A DNA stretch of 64,000 bases from Rhizobiaceae bacterium (GTDB lineage: Bacteria; Pseudomonadota; Alphaproteobacteria; Rhizobiales; Rhizobiaceae), in NCBI GenBank assembly GCA_019635775.1, contig JAHBYU010000002.1, positions 248,001 through 312,000 on the forward strand. The letters are read 5' to 3'. Both the position numbers and the translations under genes were made by a program. Below the pieces are notes generated by a model that had not been told where the DNA came from, did no database searches, and worked only from the letters and a program-made list of their open reading frames with translations. Of the stretch, positions 46,827 to 56,006 are shown piece after piece (within the stretch, counting starts at the first letter, position 1; each line of letters starts with the position of its first letter).

Positions 46827-47690
46827 CTCCGCTACGTACGCGAAGCGCCTGTCGGGTCGGTGCGGCGGGTTGCGTACCGGTCTTCCGTTTTCCTCAAGGA
46901 GGGGTGGGACAACGACGGATGACGACTATTTCCTGAGGAGATCCCCATAGGACACGTGGCGGTAGAAAGGAATGTTGCTTGTCCCGCCCGTGGCAGGCCC
47001 AAGTTTCGGTTCCGGATATTCGCCAAGCCAAGGGAGTAGCTTTTTGATGTTCCTCTCCGTCACTTTCTCGTCCGTGATCTCCAGCGTGATACGCCTGAGT
47101 GAAACGCCGGGGCCGAAGGTGGCGGCGAGGTTGTCGGGATCGACGCGTTGCACGGTCGTGGGGTCGTCGATGTCGGTGAAAGTGACGAGCAGCGGGTATT
47201 GATCGCGTGGCACCTCGCGTGTCCCGCGAAGTGTTTCAAACCGGCTCGCGACTTCGACCGGGGCTTCGCCGGGGAAGAAAACGCTGAAGGGGCTGGGCAA
47301 GTCTTTCAGCAACACGAAGAGATACCGGCCTGGCGTCACCTCAACCACCGCTGCTTCACCGGACACGTTAGAACTAGCGCCTCTCGCCTCGGGCGGCGCG
47401 AAGCTGCTGTCATTGTCGACGAGGGTGCGGCGAATGACGCTCGAACCGGTTACCACGCCGTCGGGCGTCTGGACTTCGGCCATGATCTTCTCGTTCCAAG
47501 ACCATTGCTCGCCGCACCCCGCCAGCGACAGGCAGCCGCCCAGCATCCCGCCAAGCACCGCCCGCCGAGTGACCGGCCGCGCCGCTTGCTGAATGATTTC
47601 CGCCAGAGTTTCCATGCCCCACCATGGCGCGAAACGGTCGCGCGTGGGTTGATCTTCGCATGACAGGGTAAATCCTGCGTTGCTGTCATC
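46591..47690. repeat. tandem segmental duplication, unit 1
   Basis: This unit comprises the 3' end of the LysM gene (46591-46826) and the convergent lipoprotein gene with its leader (to about 47690). The LysM end recurs at 47701-47939 and the lipoprotein start at 48754, offsets of 1110 and 1139 bases, so one roughly 1.1-kb unit was duplicated head-to-tail. Confidence 0.8.
46926..47615 (-). CDS. lipoprotein-like protein of unknown function, copy 1
   Basis: A 229-residue protein with twin Arg and a lipobox-like LAGC in its N-terminal segment (TRRAVLGGMLGGCLSLAGCG), so it may be exported by the Tat route and lipid-anchored. The body has no recognised domain. A conserved block PRDQYPLLVTFTDI-DDPTTVQRVDPDN and ITLEITDEKV is shared with copy 2 at 48041. 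The first 35 codons and upstream leader are nearly identical to copy 2, whereas the middle has diverged. It is convergent with the LysM gene. Confidence 0.65.
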   Translation of the reverse strand: METLAEIIQQAARPVTRRAVLGGMLGGCLSLAGCGEQWSWNEKIMAEVQTPDGVVTGSSVIRRTLVDNDSSFAPPEARGASSNVSGEAAVVEVTPGRYLFVLLKDLPSPFSVFFPGEAPVEVASRFETLRGTREVPRDQYPLLVTFTDIDDPTTVQRVDPDNLAATFGPGVSLRRITLEITDEKVTERNIKKLLPWLGEYPEPKLGPATGGTSNIPFYRHVSYGDLLRK

Positions 47691-47693
47691 ATC

Positions 47694-47939
47694 TTGCGCA
47701 GCGACACGCTGTGGCGCATCTCGCGGCGCGTCTATGGGCGTGGCATCCGCTATTCGACCATCTATCTCGCCAACGAGAGCCAGATCGAGGACGCCGACCG
47801 CATCTGGCCGGGGCAGGTCTTCAAGGTCCCGGAGAAGTCCAACGATGGCAAGGCCGACGCCGACTACACGACGCTCGGCAACCGGCTGACGACGGTGCCT
47901 GCGGAAGGCGAGGGGACGGAGGAGGCGGCGCAGCCATAG
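47694..47939 (+). pseudogene. truncated duplicate of the LysM protein C-terminus
   Basis: An 81-residue frame with a LysM domain nearly identical to the C-terminus of the full gene (SDTLWRISRRVYGRG, then YLANESQIEDADRIWPGQVF). It has no signal sequence or membrane anchor, and its only start is a TTG within the duplicated sequence. It appears to be the 5'-truncated product of the tandem duplication rather than a functional gene. Confidence 0.8.
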
Positions 47940-48040
47940 CCGAGCACTTGATGCACGTCACTATGCTGTCCTGAGAGGAACGACAGGGCTCAAGGAGTCT
48001 CACCGACCGCTTCAATTGCGATGGTTGGCTTTTGGTTGAT

Positions 48041-48754
48041 CTACTGCCGGACGAAGTCACCGTGACGACGCAGCGCGGCGAAGGAAAAGTCCTTAGAATC
48101 TATCTTAGGCATGAGCGGTGGTTCCGGGTAGTCGCTGAGCCAAGGGAGCAGCGTTTTGACTGGCCCGTTCATGACCTTCTCATCCGTGATCTCCAGCGTG
48201 ATCTGCCTTAGCGACACGCCGGGACCAAAGGTAGCGGCGAGGTTGTCCGGATCGACGCGTTGCACGGTTGTCGGGTCGTTGATGTCGGTGAAGGTGACGA
48301 GCAACGGATATTGATCGCGTGGCACACGGCGAACGTCGAACAACGTTTCAAGCTCAGTGGCCTGTCGCTCCCTGTCGTGATCGCCAACTGGGAAGAAGGT
48401 GTAGTACGGAATTTGCTCGGTTCCCCCGTCGAGCAGGGCGAACAGATATTGGCCGGGCGCAACTTCTACAAAGGATGCTTCGCCGGCCGCTACATGACCG
48501 CTCATGCCGCCCGCTCCCGCGCCGGGCGCCCATTTCGGCGAGCTGCCGACCTTGATGGTGACGACGCTCCCGCCTGACACCACCCCCTGCGGTGTGTCCA
48601 CTTCAAGGATCAGGCGCTGGTTCCACTGCCAGTGCTTGAAGCCGAGAAAGTAGCATCCCGCCAGCGCCATGCAACCGCCCAGCATCCCGCCAAGCACCGC
48701 CCGCCGAGTGACCGGCCGCGCCGCTTGCTGAATGATTTCCGCCAGAGTTTCCAT
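48041..48754 (-). CDS. lipoprotein-like protein of unknown function, copy 2
   Basis: A 237-residue paralogue of the gene at 46926. The N-terminal segment METLAEIIQQAARPVTRRAV through LGGCMALAGC is nearly identical, as is the PRDQYPLLVTFTDI block, but the middle (residues about 40-125) is unrelated in many positions and has extra length. The shared block suggests a conserved folded domain, with the variable middle facing a changing partner or ligand. No family is recognised. The leader upstream of the gene is also duplicated. Confidence 0.65.
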   Translation of the reverse strand: METLAEIIQQAARPVTRRAVLGGMLGGCMALAGCYFLGFKHWQWNQRLILEVDTPQGVVSGGSVVTIKVGSSPKWAPGAGAGGMSGHVAAGEASFVEVAPGQYLFALLDGGTEQIPYYTFFPVGDHDRERQATELETLFDVRRVPRDQYPLLVTFTDINDPTTVQRVDPDNLAATFGPGVSLRQITLEITDEKVMNGPVKTLLPWLSDYPEPPLMPKIDSKDFSFAALRRHGDFVRQ

Positions 48755-48966
48755 GCCCCACCATGACGCGAAACGGTCGCGCGTGGGTTGATCTTCGCAC
48801 GACAGGGTAAATCCTGGGTTGCCGTCGCGTTTGCTGACGGGAGCAAGCAATCGTGGCGTTTGCGCAAGGGAATGCGAATTGCAACTTTCTGTCTGGAACG
48901 CCTTTCGCCGATCCGCGTTCCTGGTCGCTGCCTCGCGCGGCAATCCACAAAAGACCCCAGAACAAA

Positions 48967-49266
48967 ATGGATCACGCAATGCTCGATACGTCCTTCGTTT
49001 CCCCCGTCGTCGTGCTCGCCGGAATGGGTTTCCCGCTCCAGATCCGGGGCGTGATGGACATCTTGCGTTATCTTGACGAGCAGCCTTCGGTGCTCAGGGA
49101 CGAGGCGTTCCACGCCACCTATGACGTGTGCCGCGATGCCCTCGGGAACAAGGCGTCGGTGTCGGAAGCGCGCGACCTTTTCTGCGCGCTGGCAAGGCGG
49201 CGCGGCGTTCTGGTTCAGGAAATCTGGAGCGGACTGGACAAGGTTCCGGCGCTGGCGGCGGCCTGA
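48967..49266 (+). CDS. DUF982 domain protein
   Basis: A 99-residue protein with FVSPVVVLAGMGFPLQIRGV, then a LRYLDEQP segment and a C-terminal ARDLFCALARRRGVLVQE. This matches the spacing of DUF982, a family of small proteins that is abundant in rhizobia and has no known function. The Phe-Pro and GxGFP elements are typical. The second ATG at 48979 is an equally possible start; neither has a strong ribosome binding site. Confidence 0.75.
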   Translation: MDHAMLDTSFVSPVVVLAGMGFPLQIRGVMDILRYLDEQPSVLRDEAFHATYDVCRDALGNKASVSEARDLFCALARRRGVLVQEIWSGLDKVPALAAA

Positions 49267-49299
49267 CTTCCGACAATCAAAACGCTTGCAAGGCGCTCG

Positions 49300-49328
49300 T
49301 TCATCGTTTATCGCCGATGAACGATGAA
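49300..49328. promoter_or_regulatory. 29-base palindromic operator over the arsR start codon
   Basis: TTCATCGTTTATCG (49300-49313), central C at 49314, then CGATGAACGATGAA (49315-49328). The two 14-base arms are reverse complements with a single mismatch. The ATG of the ArsR gene (49324-49326) lies within the right arm, so binding there would block both transcription and access to the start, a strong sign of autorepression. Confidence 0.75.
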
Positions 49329-49659
49329 TCTTCCGTTGAACGAAAGCGCCGGCGGGCCGGAAAGCGCTCCTGAAATCGGGGCGGACCGTCTTGCGACGCG
49401 GTTTGCCGCGCTGTCCCACCCGGCGCGCATCGAGATATTGCGCCATCTCGCCTCGCACGACTGCTGCTGTTGCGGCGACGTGGTGAAGAAGCTCGATCTC
49501 GCCCAATCGACCGTCTCACAGCACCTGAAGGTTCTGGTCGAGGCCGGGCTCGTCACATTCGAACCGGATCGACAGCGCTCGCGATACCGCGTCGACCGAA
49601 AAGCACTGGCGGGGCTGACCATGTCTGTCTCCACGCTGGTGGACACCTGCTGCCGCTAG
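49324..49659 (+). CDS. ArsR-family metalloregulator
   Basis: A 111-residue winged-helix repressor. After a short N-terminus come RLATRFAALSHPARIEILRHL, the Cys-rich SHDCCCCGDVVKKLDLAQ and the recognition helix STVSQHLKVLVEAGLV, then a C-terminal TLVDTCC. The clusters of Cys in the second helix and at the C-terminus are probable metal or thiol sensors. A 29-base palindrome spans its start codon. It sits directly upstream of an Atm1-like ABC exporter, which it most likely controls in response to a heavy metal or oxidised thiols. Confidence 0.9.
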   Translation: MNLPLNESAGGPESAPEIGADRLATRFAALSHPARIEILRHLASHDCCCCGDVVKKLDLAQSTVSQHLKVLVEAGLVTFEPDRQRSRYRVDRKALAGLTMSVSTLVDTCCR

Positions 49660-49684
49660 CGGCGTAACAACAAGGCAAGCACTC

Positions 49685-51589
49685 TTGGCTACCCAACCCG
49701 TATCCGGCGATTCCGGCTCGACCCTACGCGCATTGCAGAGCCTGTGGCCCTACATGTGGCCGTCCGACCGGCCCGACCTGAAGATGCGCGTCGTGTGGGC
49801 CACCGTTTTCCTCGTGGTCGCCAAGCTTATCCTCATGCTTGTGCCCTACTTCTTCAAATGGGCGACAGAGGCGCTGACCGGCGAACTGAAGCCGGTGGAC
49901 TGGGCGCCGGCCATTCTCGTGACGCCGGTGGCGCTGGTGCTGGCCTACAATGTCGTGCGGGTGGTGCAGCTTGCCTTCAACCAGCTGCGCGACGCGCTGT
50001 TCGCCCGTGTCGGCCAGCACGCCGTTCGCCAGCTTGCGCACCGCACCTTCGTCCACATGCACGAGCTTTCGCTGCGCTTTCATCTGGAGCGGCGCACCGG
50101 CGGCCTGTCGCGAATCATCGAGCGCGGCGTGAAGGGCATCGAGACGATCGTGCGCTTCACCATCCTCAACTCCGCGCCGACCATCCTCGAATTCCTGCTG
50201 ACGGCGATCATCTTCTGGGTGGTCTATGGCTGGATCTATGTCGCGATCATCGCGGTGACGGTGTGGCTCTACACATGGTTCACGATCCGCGCGAGCGACT
50301 GGCGCATCAACATTCGCCGCGAGATGAACGACAGCGACACGGACGCCAACACCAAGGCGATCGACTCGCTCCTCAACTACGAGACGGTGAAGTATTTCAG
50401 CAACGAGAAGATGGAAGCCGAGCGCTTCGACCGCTCGATGGCGCGCTACGAGGACGCGGCTACCCGCACCTGGACATCGCTCGGCTGGCTGAACTTCGGG
50501 CAGGGCATCATCTTCGGCCTTGGCATGATGGCGGTGATGGCGCTGTCTGCCTGGGAGGTGGTGCGCGGCACGCATACGCTGGGCGATTTCGTCTTCGTCA
50601 ACGCAATGCTGATGCAGCTTTCCATTCCGCTCAACTTCATCGGCTTCATCTATCGCGAGATCAGGCAGGCGATCACCGACATCGAGCAGATGTTCGACCT
50701 TCTGGCCGTGCCGAAGGAGGTGGTGGACCGCCCCGGCGCGAAGCCGCTCGAGGTGAAGGCAGGCAGAGTCGAGTTCCGCGACGTGCAGTTCTCCTACGAC
50801 CCCGACCGGCAAATCCTGAAAGGCGTTTCGTTCGACGTGCCAGCCGGCAAGACGGTGGCAATCGTCGGGCCATCGGGCGCAGGCAAGTCGACCATCTCGC
50901 GCCTGCTGTTCCGCTTCTACGACGTGCAGCAGGGCAAGATCCTGATCGACGGGCAGGACATCGACGCGGTGACCCAGGACAGCCTGCGTGCGGCGGTTGG
51001 CATGGTGCCGCAGGACACTGTGCTGTTCAACGACACTATTCGCTACAACATCCGCTATGGCCGCATCGGCGCGACGCCGGAAGAGGTCGAGCGCGCGGCG
51101 GAACTGGCGCAGATCAGCGATTTCATCAAGCGGCTGCCGGCCGGCTACGACACGATGGTGGGGGAACGCGGCCTGAAGCTTTCGGGTGGCGAGAAGCAGC
51201 GCGTGGCGATCGCCCGCACCATCCTGAAAGCGCCGCCGATCCTCATCCTCGACGAGGCGACATCGGCGCTGGATTCGCACACCGAGCAGGAGATACAGGC
51301 GGCTCTCGATCTGGTCAGCCGCGACCGCACGACCATCGTGATCGCGCATCGGCTCTCGACGGTCGTCTCCGCCGACGAGATCATCGTGCTGAAGGACGGC
51401 CGCATCGTCGAGCGCGGCCATCATGCCGACCTGCTGGCCGCGCGAGGCCTCTACGCCTCCATGTGGGACCGCCAGCGCGAGGCGACCGAGGCGGAGGAAA
51501 AGCTGCGCATCGCCCGCGAGAGAGACGCGGAAGGCGTTATCGTGCGCCGTCGCACGGCCGAGGTCGCGCGCCCGGTGGACGCGGAATAG
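49685..51589 (+). CDS. Atm1-like ABC transporter (permease and ATPase fused)
   Basis: A 634-residue half-transporter. The N-terminal ~370 residues form a six-helix transmembrane domain with MLVPYFFKWATEALTG and SLLNYETVKYFSNEKMEAER, the latter characteristic of Atm1/HMT1-type exporters. The ATPase has Walker A GPSGAGKST, signature LSGGEKQR, Walker B ILILDEATSALD and the switch His in AHRLST. Such exporters carry glutathione-linked metals or sulfur compounds. The start is a TTG at 49685 following the ArsR gene by 25 bases, so both are probably one operon. Confidence 0.92.
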   Translation: MATQPVSGDSGSTLRALQSLWPYMWPSDRPDLKMRVVWATVFLVVAKLILMLVPYFFKWATEALTGELKPVDWAPAILVTPVALVLAYNVVRVVQLAFNQLRDALFARVGQHAVRQLAHRTFVHMHELSLRFHLERRTGGLSRIIERGVKGIETIVRFTILNSAPTILEFLLTAIIFWVVYGWIYVAIIAVTVWLYTWFTIRASDWRINIRREMNDSDTDANTKAIDSLLNYETVKYFSNEKMEAERFDRSMARYEDAATRTWTSLGWLNFGQGIIFGLGMMAVMALSAWEVVRGTHTLGDFVFVNAMLMQLSIPLNFIGFIYREIRQAITDIEQMFDLLAVPKEVVDRPGAKPLEVKAGRVEFRDVQFSYDPDRQILKGVSFDVPAGKTVAIVGPSGAGKSTISRLLFRFYDVQQGKILIDGQDIDAVTQDSLRAAVGMVPQDTVLFNDTIRYNIRYGRIGATPEEVERAAELAQISDFIKRLPAGYDTMVGERGLKLSGGEKQRVAIARTILKAPPILILDEATSALDSHTEQEIQAALDLVSRDRTTIVIAHRLSTVVSADEIIVLKDGRIVERGHHADLLAARGLYASMWDRQREATEAEEKLRIARERDAEGVIVRRRTAEVARPVDAE

Positions 51590-51658
51590 AGGCCGGACCT
51601 TGCCCGCAACCCCGGGCTGTAGCATTTTCCGCCCGGGGCAACGGAAAGGAGAAACGGC

Positions 51659-52033
51659 ATGCTCTATGCGATCCTGGCTTATCACGCCGCCGGCGTCGTC
51701 GAATCGTGGACGCCGCAGGAGGATGCGGCGCTGATGAAGGATCTTCTTGCGCGTCACGACGAACTGGTCGCTGACGGCCGCATGGGGCCTGCCGCACGGC
51801 TCGATGGCACCGAGGGGGCGGTGACAATCAGGGGAGCGGGCGAGGGCGTGGTGACGGACGGGCCATTTGCAGAAACGAAGGAACAACTGCTCGGCTTCTA
51901 CGTCGTCAATTGCCCGACGCGCGACGAGGCACTGGACGTCGCACGCGACCTGCGGCGGGCAAATCCGACCGCCGTGTATGAAATCCGGCCCGTTAAGCTC
52001 TATATACCGGGAGCGGACCTGCCGCCCGGATAG
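51659..52033 (+). CDS. YciI-family protein
   Basis: A 124-residue protein starting MLYAILAYHAAGVVESWTPQ, with a DGPFAETKEQLLGFYVVNC block typical of the YCII/PhnB-like DGPF domain family. A dimeric ferredoxin-like fold is expected, and in some relatives it is an enzyme or a sigma-factor-linked protein, but no role is proven. A GGAAAGGAG ribosome binding site precedes the start at 51659. It is a single cistron between the exporter and psd. Confidence 0.9.
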   Translation: MLYAILAYHAAGVVESWTPQEDAALMKDLLARHDELVADGRMGPAARLDGTEGAVTIRGAGEGVVTDGPFAETKEQLLGFYVVNCPTRDEALDVARDLRRANPTAVYEIRPVKLYIPGADLPPG

Positions 52034-52150
52034 CGCGAGCCGGGCAAAGGGCTGTTGCGTAAACCTTTGTTGCGTTGCGGCAGGGGAGCGTTTCGGCTAA
52101 TCAGGCCGCCACCGTAAACGGAGCGTGCCGCGGCACGAGATTTTTCCACG

Positions 52151-52849
52151 ATGAGTCTTGTCGACACCGTCAGGAATGCATTCGTGCCAGTCCACAAGGA
52201 GGGCTGGCCGTTCATTGGCGCCTTCGCGGTGGTCACGCTGCTGTTCGGCCTGTTCTCGACCAACCTGTTCTGGATCGGCCTGATCCTGACGGCCTGGTGC
52301 GCCTATTTCTTCCGCGACCCCGTGCGGGTGACGCCGACCGACGACCGGCTCGTGATCAGCCCGGCCGATGGCGTGGTGTCGGCGGTCGGCCCGGCGGTTC
52401 CGCCGCGCGAGCTTGGCCTCGGAACGGGCGAGATGACCCGTATCTCGGTCTTCATGAACGTGTTCTCCTGCCATGTTAACCGCGCCCCGGTGCGCGGAAA
52501 GATCACCCGCATCGAATACCGGCCGGGCAAGTTCCTGAACGCCGAACTCGACAAGGCGAGCCACGAGAACGAGCGCAACGGGCTTGTCATCGAAAGCCCC
52601 AACGGGACGGTTGCCGCCGTGCAGGTGGCGGGGCTGGTTGCCCGGCGCATCGTCTGCTGGGCCGAACAGAGCGGCAACATCGCGGTTGGCGAGCGTTTCG
52701 GGCTTATCCGCTTCGGTTCGCGCGTGGACGTGTTCCTGCCGCGCGAGGCGACGCCGCGCGTCTCCGTGGGCCAGACCTCGGTTGCCGGCGAGACGGTGAT
52801 CGCCGAATTCGGCGGCTCGCCCGCCACGCCGCTCGTCCGGATCGACTGA
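52151..52849 (+). CDS. psd: phosphatidylserine decarboxylase proenzyme
   Basis: A 232-residue enzyme that converts phosphatidylserine to phosphatidylethanolamine in the inner membrane. The short length and the C-terminal cleavage site FGGS (self-cleavage before the Ser at about residue 223, creating the pyruvoyl group) identify the archaeal-type/short form common in rhizobia. Motifs [18 protein letters not shown] and SHENERNGL are intact. Two N-terminal hydrophobic stretches anchor it. pssA follows after 4 bases, so the two consecutive steps of phosphatidylethanolamine synthesis are co-transcribed. Confidence 0.95.
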   Translation: MSLVDTVRNAFVPVHKEGWPFIGAFAVVTLLFGLFSTNLFWIGLILTAWCAYFFRDPVRVTPTDDRLVISPADGVVSAVGPAVPPRELGLGTGEMTRISVFMNVFSCHVNRAPVRGKITRIEYRPGKFLNAELDKASHENERNGLVIESPNGTVAAVQVAGLVARRIVCWAEQSGNIAVGERFGLIRFGSRVDVFLPREATPRVSVGQTSVAGETVIAEFGGSPATPLVRID

Positions 52850-52853
52850 GCGG

Positions 52854-53684
52854 ATGAAGCAGTTCCCTCCCCACGGCAGGGGCGGCCCGCGCATCCGCGA
52901 AATTCCGCTGCGCATGGTTCTGCCGAACCTCGTCACTGTGCTGTCGATCTGCGTGGGGCTTTCGGGCATTCGCTTCGCCTTCGAGGGACGCTTCGAAACG
53001 GCGGTCGTGATGGTGCTTTTCGCCGCCTTCCTCGACGGCATAGACGGCCGGCTGGCGCGCCTGATGAAGGCAACATCGCGCTTCGGCGCGCAGATGGATT
53101 CGCTGGCCGATATCGTCAATTTCGGTGTCGCGCCGGCGCTGGTTCTCTATGCCTACCTGCTCGACCGGGCGGGCTCCTTCGGCTGGATCGCCGCGCTGCT
53201 GTTCGCCATCGCCTGCGGCCTGCGGCTCGCGCGCTTCAACGTGCTGGACGAGGATGTCGAACGGCCCGCCTGGCAGAGCGAGTATTTCGTCGGCGTGCCC
53301 GCACCGGCAGGCGCGGTGCTGGTGCTGCTGCCGGTGTATCTGGCTTTCATAGGCGTCTACGAGCCGGAAAGGATTTCCGCCTTTGTCGGCAGCGGGTTCG
53401 CCGTGATTGCCGCATTCCTGATGGTCAGCCGCATACCGGTCTATTCAGGCAAGAAGCTGAAGGTGCGGCGCGACCTTGCGCTGCCGCTGATCCTCGCTGT
53501 CGCGCTCTTCATCCTGCTGCTGTTCAGCTATCCGTGGCATACGCTGTCTGTCGGCGTGGTCGGCTACCTGGTATTCCTGCCGTTCTCGGTGCTTGCCTAT
53601 GCGAAGCGCGCGCAGTCGGAGGAGGCGGTGGTTGTCGCCGAAGCAGGCGAGCCGCCGCCCGCGGAACCGGGTCAGGAATTGTAA
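52854..53684 (+). CDS. pssA: CDP-diacylglycerol-serine O-phosphatidyltransferase
   Basis: A 276-residue integral membrane enzyme making phosphatidylserine from CDP-diacylglycerol and serine, the substrate of the psd product encoded just upstream. The CDP-alcohol phosphotransferase motif is clear: DGIDGRLARLMKATSRFGAQMDSLAD at about residues 60-86. About seven further hydrophobic segments follow, and the C-terminus is acidic and polar. It is co-transcribed with psd and convergent with the acyltransferase/synthetase gene. Confidence 0.94.
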   Translation: MKQFPPHGRGGPRIREIPLRMVLPNLVTVLSICVGLSGIRFAFEGRFETAVVMVLFAAFLDGIDGRLARLMKATSRFGAQMDSLADIVNFGVAPALVLYAYLLDRAGSFGWIAALLFAIACGLRLARFNVLDEDVERPAWQSEYFVGVPAPAGAVLVLLPVYLAFIGVYEPERISAFVGSGFAVIAAFLMVSRIPVYSGKKLKVRRDLALPLILAVALFILLLFSYPWHTLSVGVVGYLVFLPFSVLAYAKRAQSEEAVVVAEAGEPPPAEPGQEL

Positions 53685-53687
53685 AGG

Positions 53688-55919
53688 CTAGGCTGCCATC
53701 CCCAGCCCGAGGCTTTCCATGGCGATGCGGCGCACCGACACATAGTCGGTCTTTCCCGAGCCGAGCAGCGGGATTTCCGGAACGCGCACGACGCCGGCCG
53801 GCAACATGATTTCAGCCGCTCCGCTTTCCTTGCCGCAACGGCGCAGCGCATCCGCATCGATGTCGTCGGCCGTGGTGACAAGGACGATGCGTTCGCCGCG
53901 CTTCTTGTCGGGCACGGAGACGGCCGCGTGGTTGTCCTCGGGCCACAGCGCCTTGACCATCATCTCCACCGCGCCAAGCGAGATCATCTCGCCCGCGATC
54001 TTGGCGAAGCGCTTGGCGCGTCCGCGTATGGTCACAAAGCCTTCCCGGTCGATCGCCACGATGTCGCCCGTCTCGAGCCATTCGCCGGCTACGGGTTGCA
54101 GTTCGCCCGGCCTGTCGGCCGTCATGTAACCCATCATGCGGTTGGGTCCGCTGATGACCAACTGCCCGCCATCCGCGATGCCCTCCACCGGTTCGAGACG
54201 CATGCGCATTGCAGGCAGCAGCCGGCCGACCGAGCCATCGCGGTTATGAGCGGCGCTGTTGACGGCGACCACCGGCGCGGCCTCCGTCAGGCCGTAGCCC
54301 TCCACGATCTCCGCGCCGAAGCGCTCACGCCATGTCTGCCGCGTTTCCTGACGAACGGCCTCCGCGCCGGCCACCACGAAGCGCAGGCTGGAAAAATCGC
54401 CGTCCTTGGCGGTCCTCGCATAGGAGGCCAGGAAAGTGTCGGTCCCGAACATGATCGTCGGCCGCCATTTGCGGGCGATCTCCGGGATGATCTTGTAGTG
54501 CAGCGGGGAGGGGTAGAGAAACAGGGGCACGCCGCTGATGAGCGGCAGGACAGTACCGCCCGTCAGGCCGAAGGAATGGAAGACCGGCAGGACGTTGAGT
54601 AGCCTGTCGGCCTGCGAAAACTGGATACGCGCCTCCACCTGCATGACATTGGCGATCAGGCTGCACGATGAAAGCACGACGGCCTTCGGCGTACCCTCGG
54701 AACCTGACGTGAAAAGGATTACGGCGGGCCGGTCCGATGCCTGCCGGACGATCGGAAAACGCCAGAGCAGGGCCGCAGAAACCTTTTCCAGGGCGCCGGT
54801 TGTCTCGCGCACATCCTCCAGCCAGACGATTTTCGCGCCGGCCTTTTCGATGGCATCGGCGATGTCGGCAAGACCGGCTTTCTCGACGAAGGCGCGCGAG
54901 GAGACGACAACGCGGATAGCAGCGGTCCTTACGGCGGACTCCGTATTCGCCGGACCCGCCGTGTAGTTCATCAGCGCCGCGACGCGACCACCCGAGGACA
55001 AGCCGAGCAGCGACAAAACCAGACCATTTGCGTTGGGGAGCAGGATGCCGACAGCCTCGCCGGGCTTCGTCATTGTTGCAAAACGCCGACCGAGTACCCG
55101 CGCTCCCGTCAGCAGTCTCCGATAGCTCAGGGCGCCGGTCACCACGTCTTCGACGATGGATTTCGATGGCCCAAACCGTAGTGCGGCGTCGCGCACGGCC
55201 GCGAACAGGCTTCGATCGAGGTTGGCGCCCGCGAATCTCGCTTCCGCGAGACGATCGAACAGCGCATTGGAGGAAGTGGTCACGGGGGCGCCGCCAGCCT
55301 TTGCCACAAGATCGGATATGGTCATCGGGGGCAGGGCGGTGATGGTGAGTTTGGGAAGGAGGCTTCGCGGGGCGTGCTCCTTCGGGGTCAAAGAGGAAGG
55401 CAAATGGCGTCCGTTGGCCACGAAGATCGGCACGATGCTGGCGTCGGCCTGGACCGCGATGCGGGCGACCGCGCGGATCAGCCGAAATGCCTTGCTGTCG
55501 GGTTCGACCTTGTCAGGCAGATAAACAGCCAGTCGTCCCTTACCCTTCAGCACCCGCACGAGACGCCGGCTGACAAAAACATGCTTGGCGTTGAACGTGA
55601 TGGTGCGCGCCAGTTCGCGCCAGGGTTCAAGCCAGATTGATTTTGCGGACTGCTCGTCGAGTATGTGCAGCGTCTGCTCGGGCAAAAGGGACAGCATCAG
55701 TGCCGGATCGAGCCTCGACTGGTGCGAGACAACATAGATAACCGGCGCATTGGATTTGGCGGCGGCGGCGACCTGCGATTCCGAAATGCGATAGATCAGC
55801 TTGAGGGGCGCGTAGAGAAATGCCTGCCTGAAGCCGACGCCCAGCCGGAATGTAAGCGCCCAAGCGGCGGCGACCCAGAGCGCCAGCAGACAAAGCAGTA
55901 TGATTCCTGACAGGATCAC
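53688..55919 (-). CDS. Aas-like acyltransferase/acyl-ACP synthetase
   Basis: A 743-residue fusion. A hydrophobic N-terminus leads to a PlsC-type acyltransferase domain with the HX4D motif in VSHQSRLDP (about residue 65) and VYLPDKVEP. The second half is an AMP-binding acyl-CoA/ACP synthetase with ILFTSGSEGTPKAVVLS, EGYGLTEAAP and WLETGDIVAIDREGF. This is the architecture of Aas, which reacylates 2-acyl-glycerophosphoethanolamine, fitting the adjoining phosphatidylethanolamine genes. Whether it also acts on other lysolipids is unknown. The 3' end is 3 bases from that of pssA. Confidence 0.88.
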   Translation of the reverse strand: MILSGIILLCLLALWVAAAWALTFRLGVGFRQAFLYAPLKLIYRISESQVAAAAKSNAPVIYVVSHQSRLDPALMLSLLPEQTLHILDEQSAKSIWLEPWRELARTITFNAKHVFVSRRLVRVLKGKGRLAVYLPDKVEPDSKAFRLIRAVARIAVQADASIVPIFVANGRHLPSSLTPKEHAPRSLLPKLTITALPPMTISDLVAKAGGAPVTTSSNALFDRLAEARFAGANLDRSLFAAVRDAALRFGPSKSIVEDVVTGALSYRRLLTGARVLGRRFATMTKPGEAVGILLPNANGLVLSLLGLSSGGRVAALMNYTAGPANTESAVRTAAIRVVVSSRAFVEKAGLADIADAIEKAGAKIVWLEDVRETTGALEKVSAALLWRFPIVRQASDRPAVILFTSGSEGTPKAVVLSSCSLIANVMQVEARIQFSQADRLLNVLPVFHSFGLTGGTVLPLISGVPLFLYPSPLHYKIIPEIARKWRPTIMFGTDTFLASYARTAKDGDFSSLRFVVAGAEAVRQETRQTWRERFGAEIVEGYGLTEAAPVVAVNSAAHNRDGSVGRLLPAMRMRLEPVEGIADGGQLVISGPNRMMGYMTADRPGELQPVAGEWLETGDIVAIDREGFVTIRGRAKRFAKIAGEMISLGAVEMMVKALWPEDNHAAVSVPDKKRGERIVLVTTADDIDADALRRCGKESGAAEIMLPAGVVRVPEIPLLGSGKTDYVSVRRIAMESLGLGMAA

Positions 55920-56006
55920 GCGTCCTCCTCGTTATCCCGGCCACGGCCCGCCCACCGCATCGGCGGAAAGTAGCGGAACGCGACGGAAGGTCAATTACCA
56001 GCGATT

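Larger units (their letters stand above)
47691..48832. repeat. tandem segmental duplication, unit 2
   Basis: This unit has a truncated LysM 3' end (47701-47939), the second lipoprotein gene (48041-48754) and a leader up to about 48832 nearly identical to that of unit 1. The junction with unit 1 falls near ATCATC at 47688-47693, a sequence also present at the corresponding point of the LysM gene. Confidence 0.8.
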
